A DNA stretch of 64,000 nucleotides from Halopiger xanaduensis SH-6 (GCF_000217715.1 NC_015667.1:117779-181778); one strand, 5' to 3'; shown: positions 8,960 to 19,220, counted from the stretch's first letter. The notes: generated by a model not told the origin, from the letters alone. Made by a program: numbers and translations.

Positions 8960-9559
8960 TCACCCGGGTAGGAACAAGTTCAGTATCGCAACGACGACCC
9001 CCGCGAGTCCCATTCGGATCCCGGCGATGATCCAGTTCTGTTTCGAAATCGAGCCGAGGTATGCACCAAACGTGAACAGCACGCCGACGCCGACAGCGAT
9101 AGCGAGCAGCGTCGCTTCAAGCATGGAGACGACGACGTTCTGACCGAGAAAGGGAAGCAGCGGCAAAAGGATGCCGATCAGCGGGCCGATTCCGCTCGCG
9201 ATCGCGTTGATCTTGCGAGCGCCCGCTCGCCGTTGCTGGACTGCCGTGTCCTCGAGATCGGCCAGCATGGCCTGCTCAATCCGCATCAGGTCGGCCTGTT
9301 TTTCTGCGCGTTCAATCTCCCAGACGCTCCAGACGCCGGACGTTCCGAGGCCGACGGCCGCGCCGAGACCGATCGTGATTACGGTGAGGCCGTCAGTGAT
9401 ACCGGACAGGTAAGCGCCGACGACGACGCCGATGCACGTCAGCGTCCCGTCGAATCCGTTAGAGATGAAGTACCGGCGCGAGATCGATCTGACCTCCTCG
9501 TCCTCGAGGAGAGTTCGGACGGTATCGAAGCGATCGCGAAGCGAAGGCACGTCGTTCAC
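8960..9559 (-). CDS. VIT1/CCC1 family membrane protein
   Basis: A 199-aa integral membrane protein of the VIT1/CCC1 family, known in eukaryotes for vacuolar Fe2+/Mn2+ sequestration. It has a short hydrophilic N-terminus, then the family pattern ISNGFDGTLTCIGVVVGA in the first helix, a cytoplasmic metal-binding-like helical segment rich in Glu (ERAEKQADLMRIEQAML) and three further helices. The gene starts 4 nt after the end of the DUF211 gene, so the two form an operon, a pairing recurrent in haloarchaea as far as I recall. Transport of divalent metal is the likely role; the direction is unknown. Confidence 0.85.
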   Translation of the reverse strand: MNDVPSLRDRFDTVRTLLEDEEVRSISRRYFISNGFDGTLTCIGVVVGAYLSGITDGLTVITIGLGAAVGLGTSGVWSVWEIERAEKQADLMRIEQAMLADLEDTAVQQRRAGARKINAIASGIGPLIGILLPLLPFLGQNVVVSMLEATLLAIAVGVGVLFTFGAYLGSISKQNWIIAGIRMGLAGVVVAILNLFLPG

Positions 9560-9563
9560 CAGT

Positions 9564-9857
9564 TTACCGATCTTGGGGCGTCCCGATCTGTTCGACGAGG
9601 CGCTTGCCGCAGACGGCCTGATCGATCGAGTGAACCGTTCCGCCGAGGTCAGTGATCGCCGTCTCGAGCGCGTCCGCGTCGATATCCTCGCCTTCGATCG
9701 TGAGTTTGAGGTTCTGGACCTCGCGGTCGGTCTCTACCAGGACGACGTTTACGGCGTCGATGCCCGGACAGTCACCGGCGGTAGTGGCGATCTCGAGGAT
9801 GTCCGGATCCTGTGGCTTCATGACGTCGAGGACGAGTCGTCGTATCGGTGGTGACAT
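9564..9857 (-). CDS. DUF211 family protein
   Basis: A 97-aa protein of the DUF211 family of archaeal small ferredoxin-fold-like proteins. Diagnostic segments are the opening IRRLVLDVMKPQDPDILEIA, the central VNVVLVETDREVQNLK and the tail VHSIDQAVCGKRLVE. Family members are soluble oligomers that have been crystallised with bound metal ions; no enzymatic activity is established. It is the first gene of a two-gene unit with the VIT1-like transporter, which suggests metal sensing or chaperoning. Confidence 0.88.
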   Translation of the reverse strand: MSPPIRRLVLDVMKPQDPDILEIATTAGDCPGIDAVNVVLVETDREVQNLKLTIEGEDIDADALETAITDLGGTVHSIDQAVCGKRLVEQIGTPQDR

Positions 9858-9923
9858 ACGTCGTACGCTCGCCCTCGATGCCCTTAGTGCCGGGGGATGA
9901 GTCCCCGCGTCCGCGAACCTACG

Positions 9924-10202
9924 CTACTCGCAGACCTTTAACTCTCCCTCCTTGGCCGTCCGCGCTTCGCGCCACCAGACGAGTTCGAATTCGATGCTCT
10001 GTTTCGCCTCGGTATCGCCCTCCGACCAGTCGGACTCGCCCTCGAGTTTGAAGGTGACGGGGTTGGATGGATTCAACAGCACTTCGTTCCCGCCGAGTTC
10101 GAGCGTCACGTCGCCGTCGCCGTCGAGTTGGTCGGCGAGGTTTCGGAGGTAGCTAGCGATTTCGGTTCGCGATCGTTGTTCCTCGGTTTCAAGTTCTCCC
10201 AT
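9924..10202 (-). CDS. Amphi-Trp domain-containing protein
   Basis: A 92-aa acidic protein of the haloarchaeal amphi-Trp domain family: an N-terminal helix (ETEEQRSRTEIASYLRNLAD), a beta region (VTLELGGNEVLLNPSN) and the tryptophan-containing C-terminal strand (FELVWWRE). Function unknown. The start at 10202 is chosen because a TATA-like CTTTAACA lies 24-31 nt upstream, giving a leaderless transcript; a further in-frame ATG at 10244 would lie upstream of that box. Confidence 0.85.
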   Translation of the reverse strand: MGELETEEQRSRTEIASYLRNLADQLDGDGDVTLELGGNEVLLNPSNPVTFKLEGESDWSEGDTEAKQSIEFELVWWREARTAKEGELKVCE

Positions 10203-10225
10203 ACTCGCCGCTACGACGAATGGGG

Positions 10226-10233
10226 TGTTAAAG
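10226..10233 (-). promoter_or_regulatory. TATA-like box of the amphi-Trp gene
   Basis: Read on the minus strand the sequence is CTTTAACA, 24-31 nt before the ATG at 10202; it decides that start over the ATG at 10244. Confidence 0.5.
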
Positions 10234-10291
10234 GGAACAGGCATGAGTCGCTGGTATTGTCGGTCTTCCTTTCGCTGAAGTGAGTGACTGC

Positions 10292-12886
10292 TCACCGCTC
10301 GAGTCGTCTGACGAGTACTGCGACTCCGAAGTATCCGGGGAGACTTACCACGAGAATGACGCTGATGATTCCCCAGTCTGCCAGGTCGAGCGGTACCGTC
10401 CCGAAGTACTGATTGAGCGGTGTGTACAGCACTGCGAGTTGCAGCACGGCCGACGTTGCGACGGCGGCCGTGAGCCACGGGTTCGACAGCGTTGGCGTCT
10501 CGCGTAGCCACCGGATGACGTACAGACCCGCAAACTCGAGGAAGACGAAGGCCGTGAACACCATCGTCATTGCGTACGGCGTGACCTCGGTGGCTCCCTC
10601 GAGCGTGTAGTACATGAGCGCGAGCAGGACGACCGTGGTCACGGTACCAATACCGCTAATCAGCCCGAGCATGGGACGACCGATAATCCCCCGATCGGGA
10701 TCGCGCGGCGGCCGCTCCATCACGTCGCCGCTCTCGGGATCGACACCTAACGCCAGCGCTGGCAACCCGTCGGTCAGCAGGTTGATCCACAGCAACTGTA
10801 CGGCCGGGAGGATAAGGTAGCCGTACAGCGAGGCGAGGAAGACGATTGCCACCTCCGCAACGTTCGCAGTGAGGAGGTAGGCGACGAACTTCCAGACGTT
10901 GTCGAAGATCGCCCGCCCGCGCTCGACGGCACGCTCGATCGTCGCGTAGTTGTCATCTAACAGAACGATGTCCGACGCTTGTCTGGCGACGTCAGTACCA
11001 CGAATTCCCATCGCGACGCCGACGTCGGCGTTTTTTAACGCCGGCGCGTCGTTGACGCCGTCGCCGGTCATCGCCACGTCGTTCCCTCGAGCCTGCAGCG
11101 CCCGCAAGATCCGAACCTTGTGTTCCGGCGACGTTCGCGCGAAGACGTCGACGGACGCAACCTGCTCCCGAAGCGTCTCTTCGTCCATCCGTTCAAGCGT
11201 TCGACCTTCCAGTACTGCGGTTCCGATGCCGAGCGAATCTGCGATAGTGCGCGCGGTCCGGGCGTTATCGCCGGTCACCATCTTCACGCCGATCCCCGCG
11301 CGCTTCGTCACGGCGATCGCGTCGGCGACCTCCCCGCGGGGCGGATCGATCATTCCGGCAAGTCCCACAAACGTCAATCCGTCAGCGAGCTCGTCGGCGT
11401 CGGTCGGATCCTCGCGATAAGCCGTAGCCAGGACCCGAAGCGCGTCGTCACCGAACGCCCGTACCGTCGTCTCAATCCGCTCGAGACGGTCCTCGGTCAA
11501 GGGCTTCGGCCCGTCAGCGGTCAGAATCCGGTCGCAGTTCGAAATGATGACTTCGGGTGCACCCTTGACGTAGCCCACGTTGTCGTGAACGGTTCCCATC
11601 CACTTCCGTTCAGAGGAAAACGGGACCTCGCCCGTTCGGGGCGTCTCGGACCGGAGTTTATCCACGTCGAGTCCGTGCCGGTCGGCCGCCTCGAGTAGCG
11701 CTCGCTCGGTCGGATCGCCGCCGTCCTCAAGCGTCGCGTCGTTACAGAGTGCCCCGATCCGCAAAAGCAGTTCCTCGCGTTCGGACCGGTCGCCCTTTTC
11801 GGACTCGTGCACGTCGATGACGGTGTCGTTCACCCAGAGCCTGCTAACCGTCATCTGCCCCTTTGTGAGCGTTCCGGTCTTGTCAGTACAGACGACGTCG
11901 ACCGCACCCAGCGCCTCGACCGCCGGGAGCCGACGGACCAGCGCGTTCTCTTTGGACATCTGGCGGACGCCGAGCGCGAGCGTGAGCGTCACGACGGCCG
12001 GAAGTCCCTCGGGAATCGCGGCCACGGCGAGCGACACCGCAGTTAGGCCGGCTTGAACAGCATCCGTCCCACGGAGAAGCAGTAGCGGCGCGACGAACGC
12101 CGAGAGGACGAGGACGCCAACTCCGAGCTTCCGACCCAATTCGTCGAGTTCCGACTGAAGCGGCGTCTGCGTCTCTTCGGTTGCAGCCAACTCTTGCGCA
12201 ATTTCGCCGACTTCGGTCTCCATTCCTGTTTGAGCGACGACGACAACGCCCTTGCCGCGAGTGACGTTGGTCCCCTTGTAGACCATACAGTCACGCTCTG
12301 CGAGCGGGGTTCCTGATTCGACTGCGTCCGACGACTTCGAAACAGGGACGCTCTCGCCGGTCAGCGCCGCCTCATCGACCTCGAGATCGGTCGTTTCTAG
12401 AAGCCGTCCGTCCGCGGGAACCACGTCTCCGCTGCGCAAAACGACGACGTCGCCAGGAACAATCTCGGTTGCATCGACCTCGCGCTCCTCCTTGCCCCGT
12501 CGAACCGTTGCCGTCGGAGACGCCAGTTCCCGCAACGACTCGAGGCTCCGTTCGGCCCGGTAGTCCTGAACGAACCCAAAGATCCCGTTGGCGACGACGA
12601 TGATCGCGATCAGGATCGCGTCGACGGCGTGCCTCGCCCAGATCGAGAGGACGGCTGCGGCCAGCAGGACCCAGATCAGGACGCTATCGAATTGCGCGAT
12701 GAAGATATCGACCGGCGGTCGACCGTCGCCGCTGACGATTTCGTTCTCCCCGTGTTCCTCGAGCCGTCGCTGGACTTCGTCGGCGGTTAACCCCTCGCGT
12801 CGCGACTCGAGGGACGCCACGACGCGCTCGGCTGGCACTTCGTGTGGCTGGTCGGACACGGTTTTACGTTCACACCGAATCCTCAT
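10292..12886 (-). CDS. Ca2+-type (P2A) cation-translocating P-type ATPase
   Basis: An 864-aa P-type ATPase. In order: N-terminal cation-ATPase domain (about 15-75), actuator domain with TGES ([10 protein letters not shown]), the helix-4 ion site PEGLP ([11 protein letters not shown]), phosphorylation motif DKTGTLT with Asp at residue 335, nucleotide domain (KGAPE), hinge [13 protein letters not shown], and C-terminal helices including [18 protein letters not shown] and the N-x2-T-D pattern match the calcium sites of SERCA/PMCA-type pumps, so Ca2+ export (possibly Mn2+) is most likely. No heavy-metal CPC motif and no N-terminal metal-binding domain. A GTG at 12859 (SDQPHEVP) is an alternative start. 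It lies 234 bp from a second such ATPase in the same orientation. Confidence 0.92.
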   Translation of the reverse strand: MRIRCERKTVSDQPHEVPAERVVASLESRREGLTADEVQRRLEEHGENEIVSGDGRPPVDIFIAQFDSVLIWVLLAAAVLSIWARHAVDAILIAIIVVANGIFGFVQDYRAERSLESLRELASPTATVRRGKEEREVDATEIVPGDVVVLRSGDVVPADGRLLETTDLEVDEAALTGESVPVSKSSDAVESGTPLAERDCMVYKGTNVTRGKGVVVVAQTGMETEVGEIAQELAATEETQTPLQSELDELGRKLGVGVLVLSAFVAPLLLLRGTDAVQAGLTAVSLAVAAIPEGLPAVVTLTLALGVRQMSKENALVRRLPAVEALGAVDVVCTDKTGTLTKGQMTVSRLWVNDTVIDVHESEKGDRSEREELLLRIGALCNDATLEDGGDPTERALLEAADRHGLDVDKLRSETPRTGEVPFSSERKWMGTVHDNVGYVKGAPEVIISNCDRILTADGPKPLTEDRLERIETTVRAFGDDALRVLATAYREDPTDADELADGLTFVGLAGMIDPPRGEVADAIAVTKRAGIGVKMVTGDNARTARTIADSLGIGTAVLEGRTLERMDEETLREQVASVDVFARTSPEHKVRILRALQARGNDVAMTGDGVNDAPALKNADVGVAMGIRGTDVARQASDIVLLDDNYATIERAVERGRAIFDNVWKFVAYLLTANVAEVAIVFLASLYGYLILPAVQLLWINLLTDGLPALALGVDPESGDVMERPPRDPDRGIIGRPMLGLISGIGTVTTVVLLALMYYTLEGATEVTPYAMTMVFTAFVFLEFAGLYVIRWLRETPTLSNPWLTAAVATSAVLQLAVLYTPLNQYFGTVPLDLADWGIISVILVVSLPGYFGVAVLVRRLER

Positions 12887-13120
12887 AGAGGTGGATGCAG
12901 GGACGAATTACTGTATCGGGTGGTCCAATTGATCGTACGGTCCGTTCGATTTCAGGACTCCGGTTCCCGGTTGAGTTCAGGCGCAGGGAAGTCAGTACGA
13001 TAGGACGCTAGATATCGAACTGAGGATTAACGGGACTGACCACCGAACTCGAGTCCCGTCGATGAAAGTGACAGAAATTGAGACATCGAAATCGGATTTT
13101 CGATCCACTGATCGCGGTCC

Positions 13121-15859
13121 TCAGTCCGATTTCCGTGATTCGAAGATTCGCGTATTCAACTCGGAGACGAGCACGTTGAGAACGAGGAAAACGAGGAATC
13201 CGACGGCGATCCATCCCCAGTCGACGGGCGTGAGTGGAACCACTCGGAAAAAGTCGTGAAGCGGCGTATACAAGACTGTGAGGTGGATAAGGAACGAGAG
13301 GACGATCGCACCTACGAGCCACGGGTTCGATCGGAGCGTCTGGTCGTAGCGCGATCGAATAACCTGGATCCGGATCAGCTCACCAACGACGATGAACGTA
13401 AACAGAAGCGACTGCGCCCGAACGAGCGACCCCGTGCGGTCGAGAGCGTAAAAGAAGATACCGAGACCGGTCAGCGCTAATAGCACGGCGATCGTCAAAA
13501 TCGACGCGAGTACGCGAGTGTTAATCACCCCTTCGTCCGCGGGTCGCGGTGGGCGATCCATAAGTCCCGCTGCGTGTGGGTCAGCACCGATCGCGAGCGC
13601 GGGAAGCGTATCCGCAATGAGGTTGATCCAAAGGATCAGGACTGGGGTCAGAATTAGCGCCTGTGACGTCCCCGAAAACTGCTCCGAGAAGAGTGCACTT
13701 CCGAGCAATACGCCGAGAAACACCACCAGCACTTCGCCGGTGTTGGTCGAGACGAGATAGTTGACAAATTTACGCACGTTCTCGAAGATCCCTCGCCCCT
13801 CCTGGATAGCGTCACGAATCGTGGCGAAGTTATCGTCCTGCAGTATCATGTCCGACGCCTGCCGGGCAACGTCGGTGCCGCGCTGTCCCATCGCTACCCC
13901 GACGTCCGCCTGCGTGAGCGCCGGTGCGTCGTTAACGCCATCGCCGGTCATCACGACGTTGTGTCCGTTGGACTGGAGCGCGTTCAACAGACTGACCTTG
14001 TGATCGGGCGTGACCCGAGCGAACACGTCGATGTCTTCGACCGCTCGCTCCAATTCGGCGTCCGATCGGTCGGCGACGTCGCTGCCCTCGAGCGCACCGT
14101 CGGGGTCGAGTCCGATCTGCTCGCCGACGGCCGCGGCCGTGGTGAGGTTGTCGCCGGTCGCCAGTACGGTCCGGATGCCGGCCGATCGGCAGTCGGTAAT
14201 CGCCGCTTCGACTCCCTCCCGAGGTGGGTCGATCATCCCTTGCAGACCGAGAAACACCATCCCGTCCTCGATCTCGTCCTCGTCTGCCGACGGGTTCGAG
14301 ACGGTCTTCGACGCGAACGCCAGCACCCGAAGTGCGTCCTCCGCGAACGACCGCGTTCGGTCGAGGATTTCGGCCCGCGTTTCGTCGGTGAGTTCGCGCA
14401 CGTCACCGTCCTCGAGGATAGCATCGCATCGATCCAGAACGACTTCCGGTGCCCCCTTTGTGTACGCCGTCGGCCCCCCGTCTTCGACGACGACGGTCAT
14501 CCGCTTTCGCTCCGAGGAAAACGGGATCTCTCGGATCCGTTCCGCGGCCGGTTCGATGTCCGCCTCGTCCGCAGCGCGGCGGATCGCGATCTCCGTCGGG
14601 TCACCGCGGTACTCGTCGGCGTCGATTCGGTCCGCGTTATTGCAGAGTGCGCCGCAGCGCAGCACGTCGGCAATCGCGGGGGTGGAGTATCGATCGCCAT
14701 TGGTGGCTATCCGCCGCCCTTCGACGTCGAGATCCGCCGATTGCGATCCGAAATCCGACGGGTCGACGACGGCGCCGGAGGCGTACAGCCGAGTAACGGT
14801 CATCCGGTTTTCCGTGACTGTCCCCGTCTTGTCGGTGACAATGACGTCGATCGATCCGAGACTCTCGACGACCGGGAGCCGTCTGACGAGCGCGTTGCGG
14901 TCGACCATCTCTCGGGCGCCGAGCGCCAGCGTGAATGTCACGACCGCCGGTAATCCTTCCGGGACTCCCGCGACGGCGAGAGTAATACCGACGAGGATGA
15001 TCGCGACCGGTTCCGTCGCGGTGAACAGAAACTGTACGGCGACGACCAAGACGATCAGCGAGACGACGAGACCACCGATCTGTTTACCGAGGTGTTCGAC
15101 TTCGGTCTGAAACGGTGTCCGTCGGTCAGCCGTTACACCGAGTCGTGCTGCGATACCGCCGACTTCCGTTTGCATACCGGTCTCGACGACTATCGCGCTC
15201 CCTCGACCCTTTACGACGGTCGTGTTCTTGTACACCATGTCGCTGCGCTCGGCCAGCAGCACGTCCGATCCGACGGGGTCGCTCGATTTCGCCACGGGCG
15301 TGCTTTCGCCGGTGAGTGGCGATTCGTTAGTTCGCAACTCGTCGGCGTCGAGTACTCGAGCATCGGCTGGAATCGCGTCTCCCTGCTCGAGATACACGAT
15401 GTCTCCCGGGACGAGTCGTTCCGCGTCGATAGACCGTTTTCGTCCGTCGCGAAGGACAGTCGCATCCGGACTTGCGAGTTCCCGAAGCGCTTCGATGGAC
15501 CGGGTGGCCTGATAGTCCTGGACGAAACCGAACAGTCCGTTAATGCCGATTATGAGTCCGATGAACGCCGCTTCGGCGTAATTCGGTTCGCTCCCGGGCA
15601 TAACACCGACGCCGAGAGAAAGGATCGCCGCCGCGAAGAGGAGATAGATGAGCGGGTTCTGGAACTGGGAGACGAACAGATCCAGAGGCGACGCACGTTC
15701 GGCCTCGCGAATGTCGTTCGTGCCGTACTCCGATCGTCTCCGATCCGCCTCGGCGGACGAAAGTCCCCCCTCGTCGGACGATACGGCGCCGAAGACGGCA
15801 TCGATCGGCATCGCGTGCCAGCGGTTTTCACGGGTCGTATCCGGATCGGACTGGGTCAT
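13121..15859 (-). CDS. Second Ca2+-type P-type ATPase
   Basis: A 912-aa paralogue of the neighbouring pump. It has the actuator motif PLTGEST, the helix-4 site [10 protein letters not shown], the phosphorylation motif DKTGTVTEN with Asp at residue 343, KGAPE in the nucleotide domain, [13 protein letters not shown] and the C-terminal ion-site helix NLIADTLPALAIG. Here the helix-6 Thr of the calcium pumps is Ala (NLIAD rather than NLLTD), so the ion preference may differ slightly from the first pump. It ends in a short basic C-terminus. The start ATG at 15859 gives the usual haloarchaeal opening. Cytoplasmic membrane; ATP-driven cation export. Confidence 0.92.
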   Translation of the reverse strand: MTQSDPDTTRENRWHAMPIDAVFGAVSSDEGGLSSAEADRRRSEYGTNDIREAERASPLDLFVSQFQNPLIYLLFAAAILSLGVGVMPGSEPNYAEAAFIGLIIGINGLFGFVQDYQATRSIEALRELASPDATVLRDGRKRSIDAERLVPGDIVYLEQGDAIPADARVLDADELRTNESPLTGESTPVAKSSDPVGSDVLLAERSDMVYKNTTVVKGRGSAIVVETGMQTEVGGIAARLGVTADRRTPFQTEVEHLGKQIGGLVVSLIVLVVAVQFLFTATEPVAIILVGITLAVAGVPEGLPAVVTFTLALGAREMVDRNALVRRLPVVESLGSIDVIVTDKTGTVTENRMTVTRLYASGAVVDPSDFGSQSADLDVEGRRIATNGDRYSTPAIADVLRCGALCNNADRIDADEYRGDPTEIAIRRAADEADIEPAAERIREIPFSSERKRMTVVVEDGGPTAYTKGAPEVVLDRCDAILEDGDVRELTDETRAEILDRTRSFAEDALRVLAFASKTVSNPSADEDEIEDGMVFLGLQGMIDPPREGVEAAITDCRSAGIRTVLATGDNLTTAAAVGEQIGLDPDGALEGSDVADRSDAELERAVEDIDVFARVTPDHKVSLLNALQSNGHNVVMTGDGVNDAPALTQADVGVAMGQRGTDVARQASDMILQDDNFATIRDAIQEGRGIFENVRKFVNYLVSTNTGEVLVVFLGVLLGSALFSEQFSGTSQALILTPVLILWINLIADTLPALAIGADPHAAGLMDRPPRPADEGVINTRVLASILTIAVLLALTGLGIFFYALDRTGSLVRAQSLLFTFIVVGELIRIQVIRSRYDQTLRSNPWLVGAIVLSFLIHLTVLYTPLHDFFRVVPLTPVDWGWIAVGFLVFLVLNVLVSELNTRIFESRKSD

Positions 15860-16231
15860 ACTGTGAAGGAATTACCCGAGGAGCGCTGCAAACGAGTTTG
15901 GACCGTCATAGACTCCACGCTGGTATATCGGCCAGTCTCGAATACGATGCCATGAACCATTCGAGGAAGCGTATTAGGTCCAACACGATTCGGTACACGG
16001 GGAGAGTACACAAAAACAGGGGGTAGTACGGATATTGGTTCCACAGCGGTGATTGACGACGCTCGAGCTCACCGGTACCTGCGTTCGGAACGGACTGCTC
16101 CTCGAGGTAACCGCCCACTTTTCCGGACACAATTGAACGTATTTATCCGTCGATGACACGGTCGACGGCAGCCGATCAGTCGGCGGACCCTACGGAGGGG
16201 TTTCTTATTATCGCGTGTGGATTCGGAGTAC
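15860..16231. other. Divergent intergenic region between ATPase and CBS-MaoC genes
   Basis: No gene is supported. It must hold the promoters of both divergent genes. For the CBS-MaoC gene an AT-rich run TTTCTTATTATC at about 16201-16212 lies 20-31 nt before the ATG at 16232 and is the probable TATA box. A second AT-rich run near 16138 (GTATTTATCC) could be another promoter. Confidence 0.4.
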
Positions 16232-17170
16232 ATGGCGTTTCCAATTCGAGTGAACGACGTCATGAGTTCTCCCGTACAGACGGTTCATCCGGACGCAACG
16301 GCGGCCGAGGCAGCAGCGAAATGCCACGAAGAAGGGATCGGCTCCGTCGTTATCGTCGAGAACGGCGATCTCGTCGGAATAGTCACGAATGAAGACTTCG
16401 TTCGGTTTCTCGGTGAGGCTACCACACCGAAAGGCCGCCCCCTCCGTGAGTTCATGTCGACCGAGGTCGTGACGGTAACTGCGGACACGCCGATCGGAGA
16501 CGCGGTCGAGAGAATGTTCAAAAACGATATCGCTCGACTCGTCGTGTTCGACGACGACGAACTAGTCGGACTCGTCAGTACGGACGACGTCGTCCGGTAC
16601 GTTCCGCAAATATTCCAGCGGTATGAATTCGATTACTCGCCGCCCGAAGCGTTCGAGTATCGCGTCCGCCACGATACCGCCTACGAATTATCCGAGTGGG
16701 AAGTCGAAAGTGTCGGCCTCTCCGACGAATGCGTCAGCGTCGGCGATCGCGTCGAATTCACGAAAACGATCACCGAGGAGGACGTCCGGGCGTTCGCTAC
16801 CGCCAGTGGAGATACGAATCGACTTCATCTCGACGAAGAGTACGCATGTGACACTCGGTTTGGTCGGCGAATCGTTCATGGAACGCTCGTTAGCGGGCTA
16901 ATTAGTGCTGCGCTGGCCCGCTTTCCCGGCGTGACGATTTACGTCTCGGAGAATCTCTCGTTTCTTTCACCGGTCGATATCGGCGACCGAGTGACCGCCG
17001 TCTGTGAGGTTATCGAAGACTACGGCCGAAACAAATACCAGCTCACTACAGACGTGATCGGGACAGAAGGCGACCGCGTGATTGAGGGGCAAGCAGCCGT
17101 CCTCATCGACGACCCACCCGAAGCGGCCGCGGTCCAATTCGAATCGATACCGTCACAATCGGATAGCTAA
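16232..17170 (+). CDS. CBS-pair protein fused to a MaoC-like hot-dog domain
   Basis: A 312-aa fusion. Residues about 5-130 are two CBS domains (first around MSSPVQTVHPDATAAEAA, second around MSTEVVTVTADTPIGDAV), which bind adenosyl ligands. Residues about 170-300 are a MaoC/(R)-enoyl-CoA hydratase-like domain with the catalytic Asp-His pattern (SGDTNRLHLDEEYA) and FGRRIVHGTLVSGLISAAL. The expected reaction of the second part is hydration of 2-enoyl-CoA, regulated here by an adenine nucleotide sensor. The ATG at 16232 has a TATA-like run 20-31 nt upstream; an in-frame GTG at 16217 is rejected as too close to it. Confidence 0.88.
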   Translation: MAFPIRVNDVMSSPVQTVHPDATAAEAAAKCHEEGIGSVVIVENGDLVGIVTNEDFVRFLGEATTPKGRPLREFMSTEVVTVTADTPIGDAVERMFKNDIARLVVFDDDELVGLVSTDDVVRYVPQIFQRYEFDYSPPEAFEYRVRHDTAYELSEWEVESVGLSDECVSVGDRVEFTKTITEEDVRAFATASGDTNRLHLDEEYACDTRFGRRIVHGTLVSGLISAALARFPGVTIYVSENLSFLSPVDIGDRVTAVCEVIEDYGRNKYQLTTDVIGTEGDRVIEGQAAVLIDDPPEAAAVQFESIPSQSDS

Positions 17171-17290
17171 CGTTTGAATCCACCTATCGTCCGTGACAAT
17201 TCTGTCACGGTCTATCCCCAAACAGGAATTATTAACACTGCTATTGGCGGGTGAATGACTTTTCTTTGTCGCCGTCGAGTGAAGCCCCGT

Positions 17291-17767
17291 ATGACGATCG
17301 ACGAACTACACGACTACGGGTTGATGACGATGAACGACGGAGAAATCAACGGCTTCCTGTCAAGCCAGCGGACGGGCGTGCTCGGCCTCCCGGCGGAAGA
17401 CGGTCCATACCTACTCCCTCTTTCTTACGGGTACGACGGGGATGAACGGCTCTATTTTACGTATCTCGTCGGTTCTCGTAGTCGGAAAGCGGAGTTAAGT
17501 GAAGCGACGGATATTGCGAGATTTCTCGTGTACAAGGTCGATACGATGTACAACTGGGAGAGCGTCCTCTTGACCGGCCAACTCACCCCCGTTCCCGAAG
17601 CGGAATGGGAAGCGCTTGAAGAGCGTTTGAGCGACGTTTGGCGACCGGCAGTATTGGAGTCGGCCGCCCTATCGGGCGAACTCAGCATCTACGAGTTCCG
17701 TATCGAAGAACAGACCGGGATCAAACATCAAGGGCTCCCTCCGAGTCTCGAACCGGACCGCGAATGA
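17291..17767 (+). CDS. Pyridoxamine 5'-phosphate oxidase family protein (FMN split barrel)
   Basis: A 158-aa FMN-binding split-barrel protein. Visible features are the opening helix NDGEINGFLSSQRTGVLGLP, the strand PYLLPLSYGYDGDERLYFTY and the flavin-loop region GSRSRKAELSEATDIARF, followed by WESVLLTGQLTPV. Haloarchaea have many such proteins; most bind FMN or F420 and lack a proven substrate. The start at 17291 fits family alignments; an upstream ATG at 17255 sits near the expected transcription start of a TATA-like AATTATTAACA at 17227-17237. It is the intact counterpart of the broken gene at 6904. Confidence 0.85.
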   Translation: MTIDELHDYGLMTMNDGEINGFLSSQRTGVLGLPAEDGPYLLPLSYGYDGDERLYFTYLVGSRSRKAELSEATDIARFLVYKVDTMYNWESVLLTGQLTPVPEAEWEALEERLSDVWRPAVLESAALSGELSIYEFRIEEQTGIKHQGLPPSLEPDRE

Positions 17768-17819
17768 TACTGTCGGACTGAAATCGGCGGAGGGCGTTCG
17801 TCGCTTCTGGGTGGAAGTA

Positions 17820-18269
17820 TCAGCGTATCAACGAAACTCGAACCGGGGAGCGGAACGCGACCGCCTCGGTGACGCTGCCGAGCAGGAGCCGCGATTCTTC
17901 GCTTCGGCCATGACTCCCGAGGATGATCTGGTCGACGTCTGCGTCAGTCGCGTACGAAATTATCTCTCGATCTGGCCGACCGACGACCGTCTCGGTTCGA
18001 AGCGAAACGCCGTACTCGTCCGCTACCGTGTGCAACTCTTCGAACAGTTCGTCTGCGAGTTCTTCAGCACGTTCGTACCACGCTTCGGAGCCGTATCGCG
18101 GCGCCGTCGTCGGATCGTACTCGGCACCGAAGATACTGTACCCCGGCTCGGTCGGATCGATTACGTGCAACGCCGTGATCTCGGCCGTGCCGTACTCGTC
18201 GCACGCCACCTCGAGTGCGCGCTTCGACAGCGGCGACCCGTCGACGGGAACGAGAATTCGCTCGGACAT
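17820..18269 (-). CDS. Universal stress protein, single UspA domain
   Basis: A 149-aa UspA protein. The opening ILVPVDGSPLSKRALEVA and the C-terminal G-x2-G-x9-G-S (GSHG then LLGS) are complete, so ATP binding is expected. The ATG at 18269 (MSERIL) puts the first strand at its normal position; an upstream in-frame ATG at 18278 would add MAA. It ends about 50 nt from the convergent split-barrel gene. Confidence 0.93.
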   Translation of the reverse strand: MSERILVPVDGSPLSKRALEVACDEYGTAEITALHVIDPTEPGYSIFGAEYDPTTAPRYGSEAWYERAEELADELFEELHTVADEYGVSLRTETVVGRPDREIISYATDADVDQIILGSHGRSEESRLLLGSVTEAVAFRSPVRVSLIR

Positions 18270-18454
18270 CGCTGCCAACTCCGACGTGAAGGGAGAAAAA
18301 TGACCCCATCACTAGCGATTTTGATACTTACAGCACTCGAAACAACGCGCCCGGTTTTCGAACGTCGTATACTGAATTAGCCGGATCGAGTAATACAGCC
18401 TCAGTCCGGGGTGTGTGATTTAAGCTTCTGCTCGAGGTAGCACACGGTCGTCTT

Positions 18455-19048
18455 ATGAGTGTGATCCTCGTGATATACGCGACCGGGGAAGGCCAGACGG
18501 CGACCGTCGCGGAGCGAATCGCCGCTGTCTTCGAAGACCTCGGTCACGACACGTCGACGATGAATATCAACGACCGTCCGGCGGATCTCGCGCTCCGTGA
18601 GTACGATGCGGTTCTCGTCGGGGCGTCGATCCACGCCGGCCAACAGCAGTCGGCGATCGTCGGTTTCGCGCGGTCAAATCGCGACGTGCTTTCGACGAGG
18701 CCGACGGCGTTTTTCCAAGTCTCCCTCGCATCCGCTACGGAGGAGGGCCGAGCGCAAGCCGCAACGTACGTCGAGGAGTTCATTGAGAAGACGGACTGGC
18801 ACCCGGATCGGATCGGCCTCTTCGGAGGCGCGTTACGGTACTCGAAGTACGGGTTCCTCAAACGGTTGATGATGAAACAGATTGCAAAGCGAACCATGTC
18901 CGATATGCCGGAGCTGGAGACGTCCGGTGACGTCGAATTCACGGACTGGAACGAAGTGGAAGCATTCGCCGCCGACGTCGCCGCATTCGTCGACGGCCGT
19001 CTGGCCGTCACGTCGCCAACAACTAACGAAACGGAAACAGATGAATGA
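18455..19048 (+). CDS. Flavodoxin-domain protein, HemG-like
   Basis: A 197-aa flavodoxin-fold protein resembling menaquinone-dependent protoporphyrinogen oxidase HemG. The FMN phosphate loop is YATGEGQTATVAERIA near the N-terminus. The segment LFGGALRYSKYGFLKRLMMK is the HemG-family signature where the chain contacts the membrane and substrate. HemG oxidises protoporphyrinogen IX during heme synthesis; in haloarchaea the role is not established and it may be a general flavodoxin reductase partner. A TATA-like TTTAAG lies about 31-36 nt before the ATG. Confidence 0.82.
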   Translation: MSVILVIYATGEGQTATVAERIAAVFEDLGHDTSTMNINDRPADLALREYDAVLVGASIHAGQQQSAIVGFARSNRDVLSTRPTAFFQVSLASATEEGRAQAATYVEEFIEKTDWHPDRIGLFGGALRYSKYGFLKRLMMKQIAKRTMSDMPELETSGDVEFTDWNEVEAFAADVAAFVDGRLAVTSPTTNETETDE

Positions 19049-19220
19049 CAAGGCGCAGAATCGAGACAATCCCGCCGCCGTTTTGACGTGTTTTTCCGAG
19101 ACTTGGCGAGATAGCACTCTCCGCTGTCGGACTTCATTTTGCTCTTCCGTTGCGATCGACGCAATATCCATTCTCGAGTTGTTCGACCGTCCACGAAACA
19201 GGGACAGTGACGTCGTCCTG

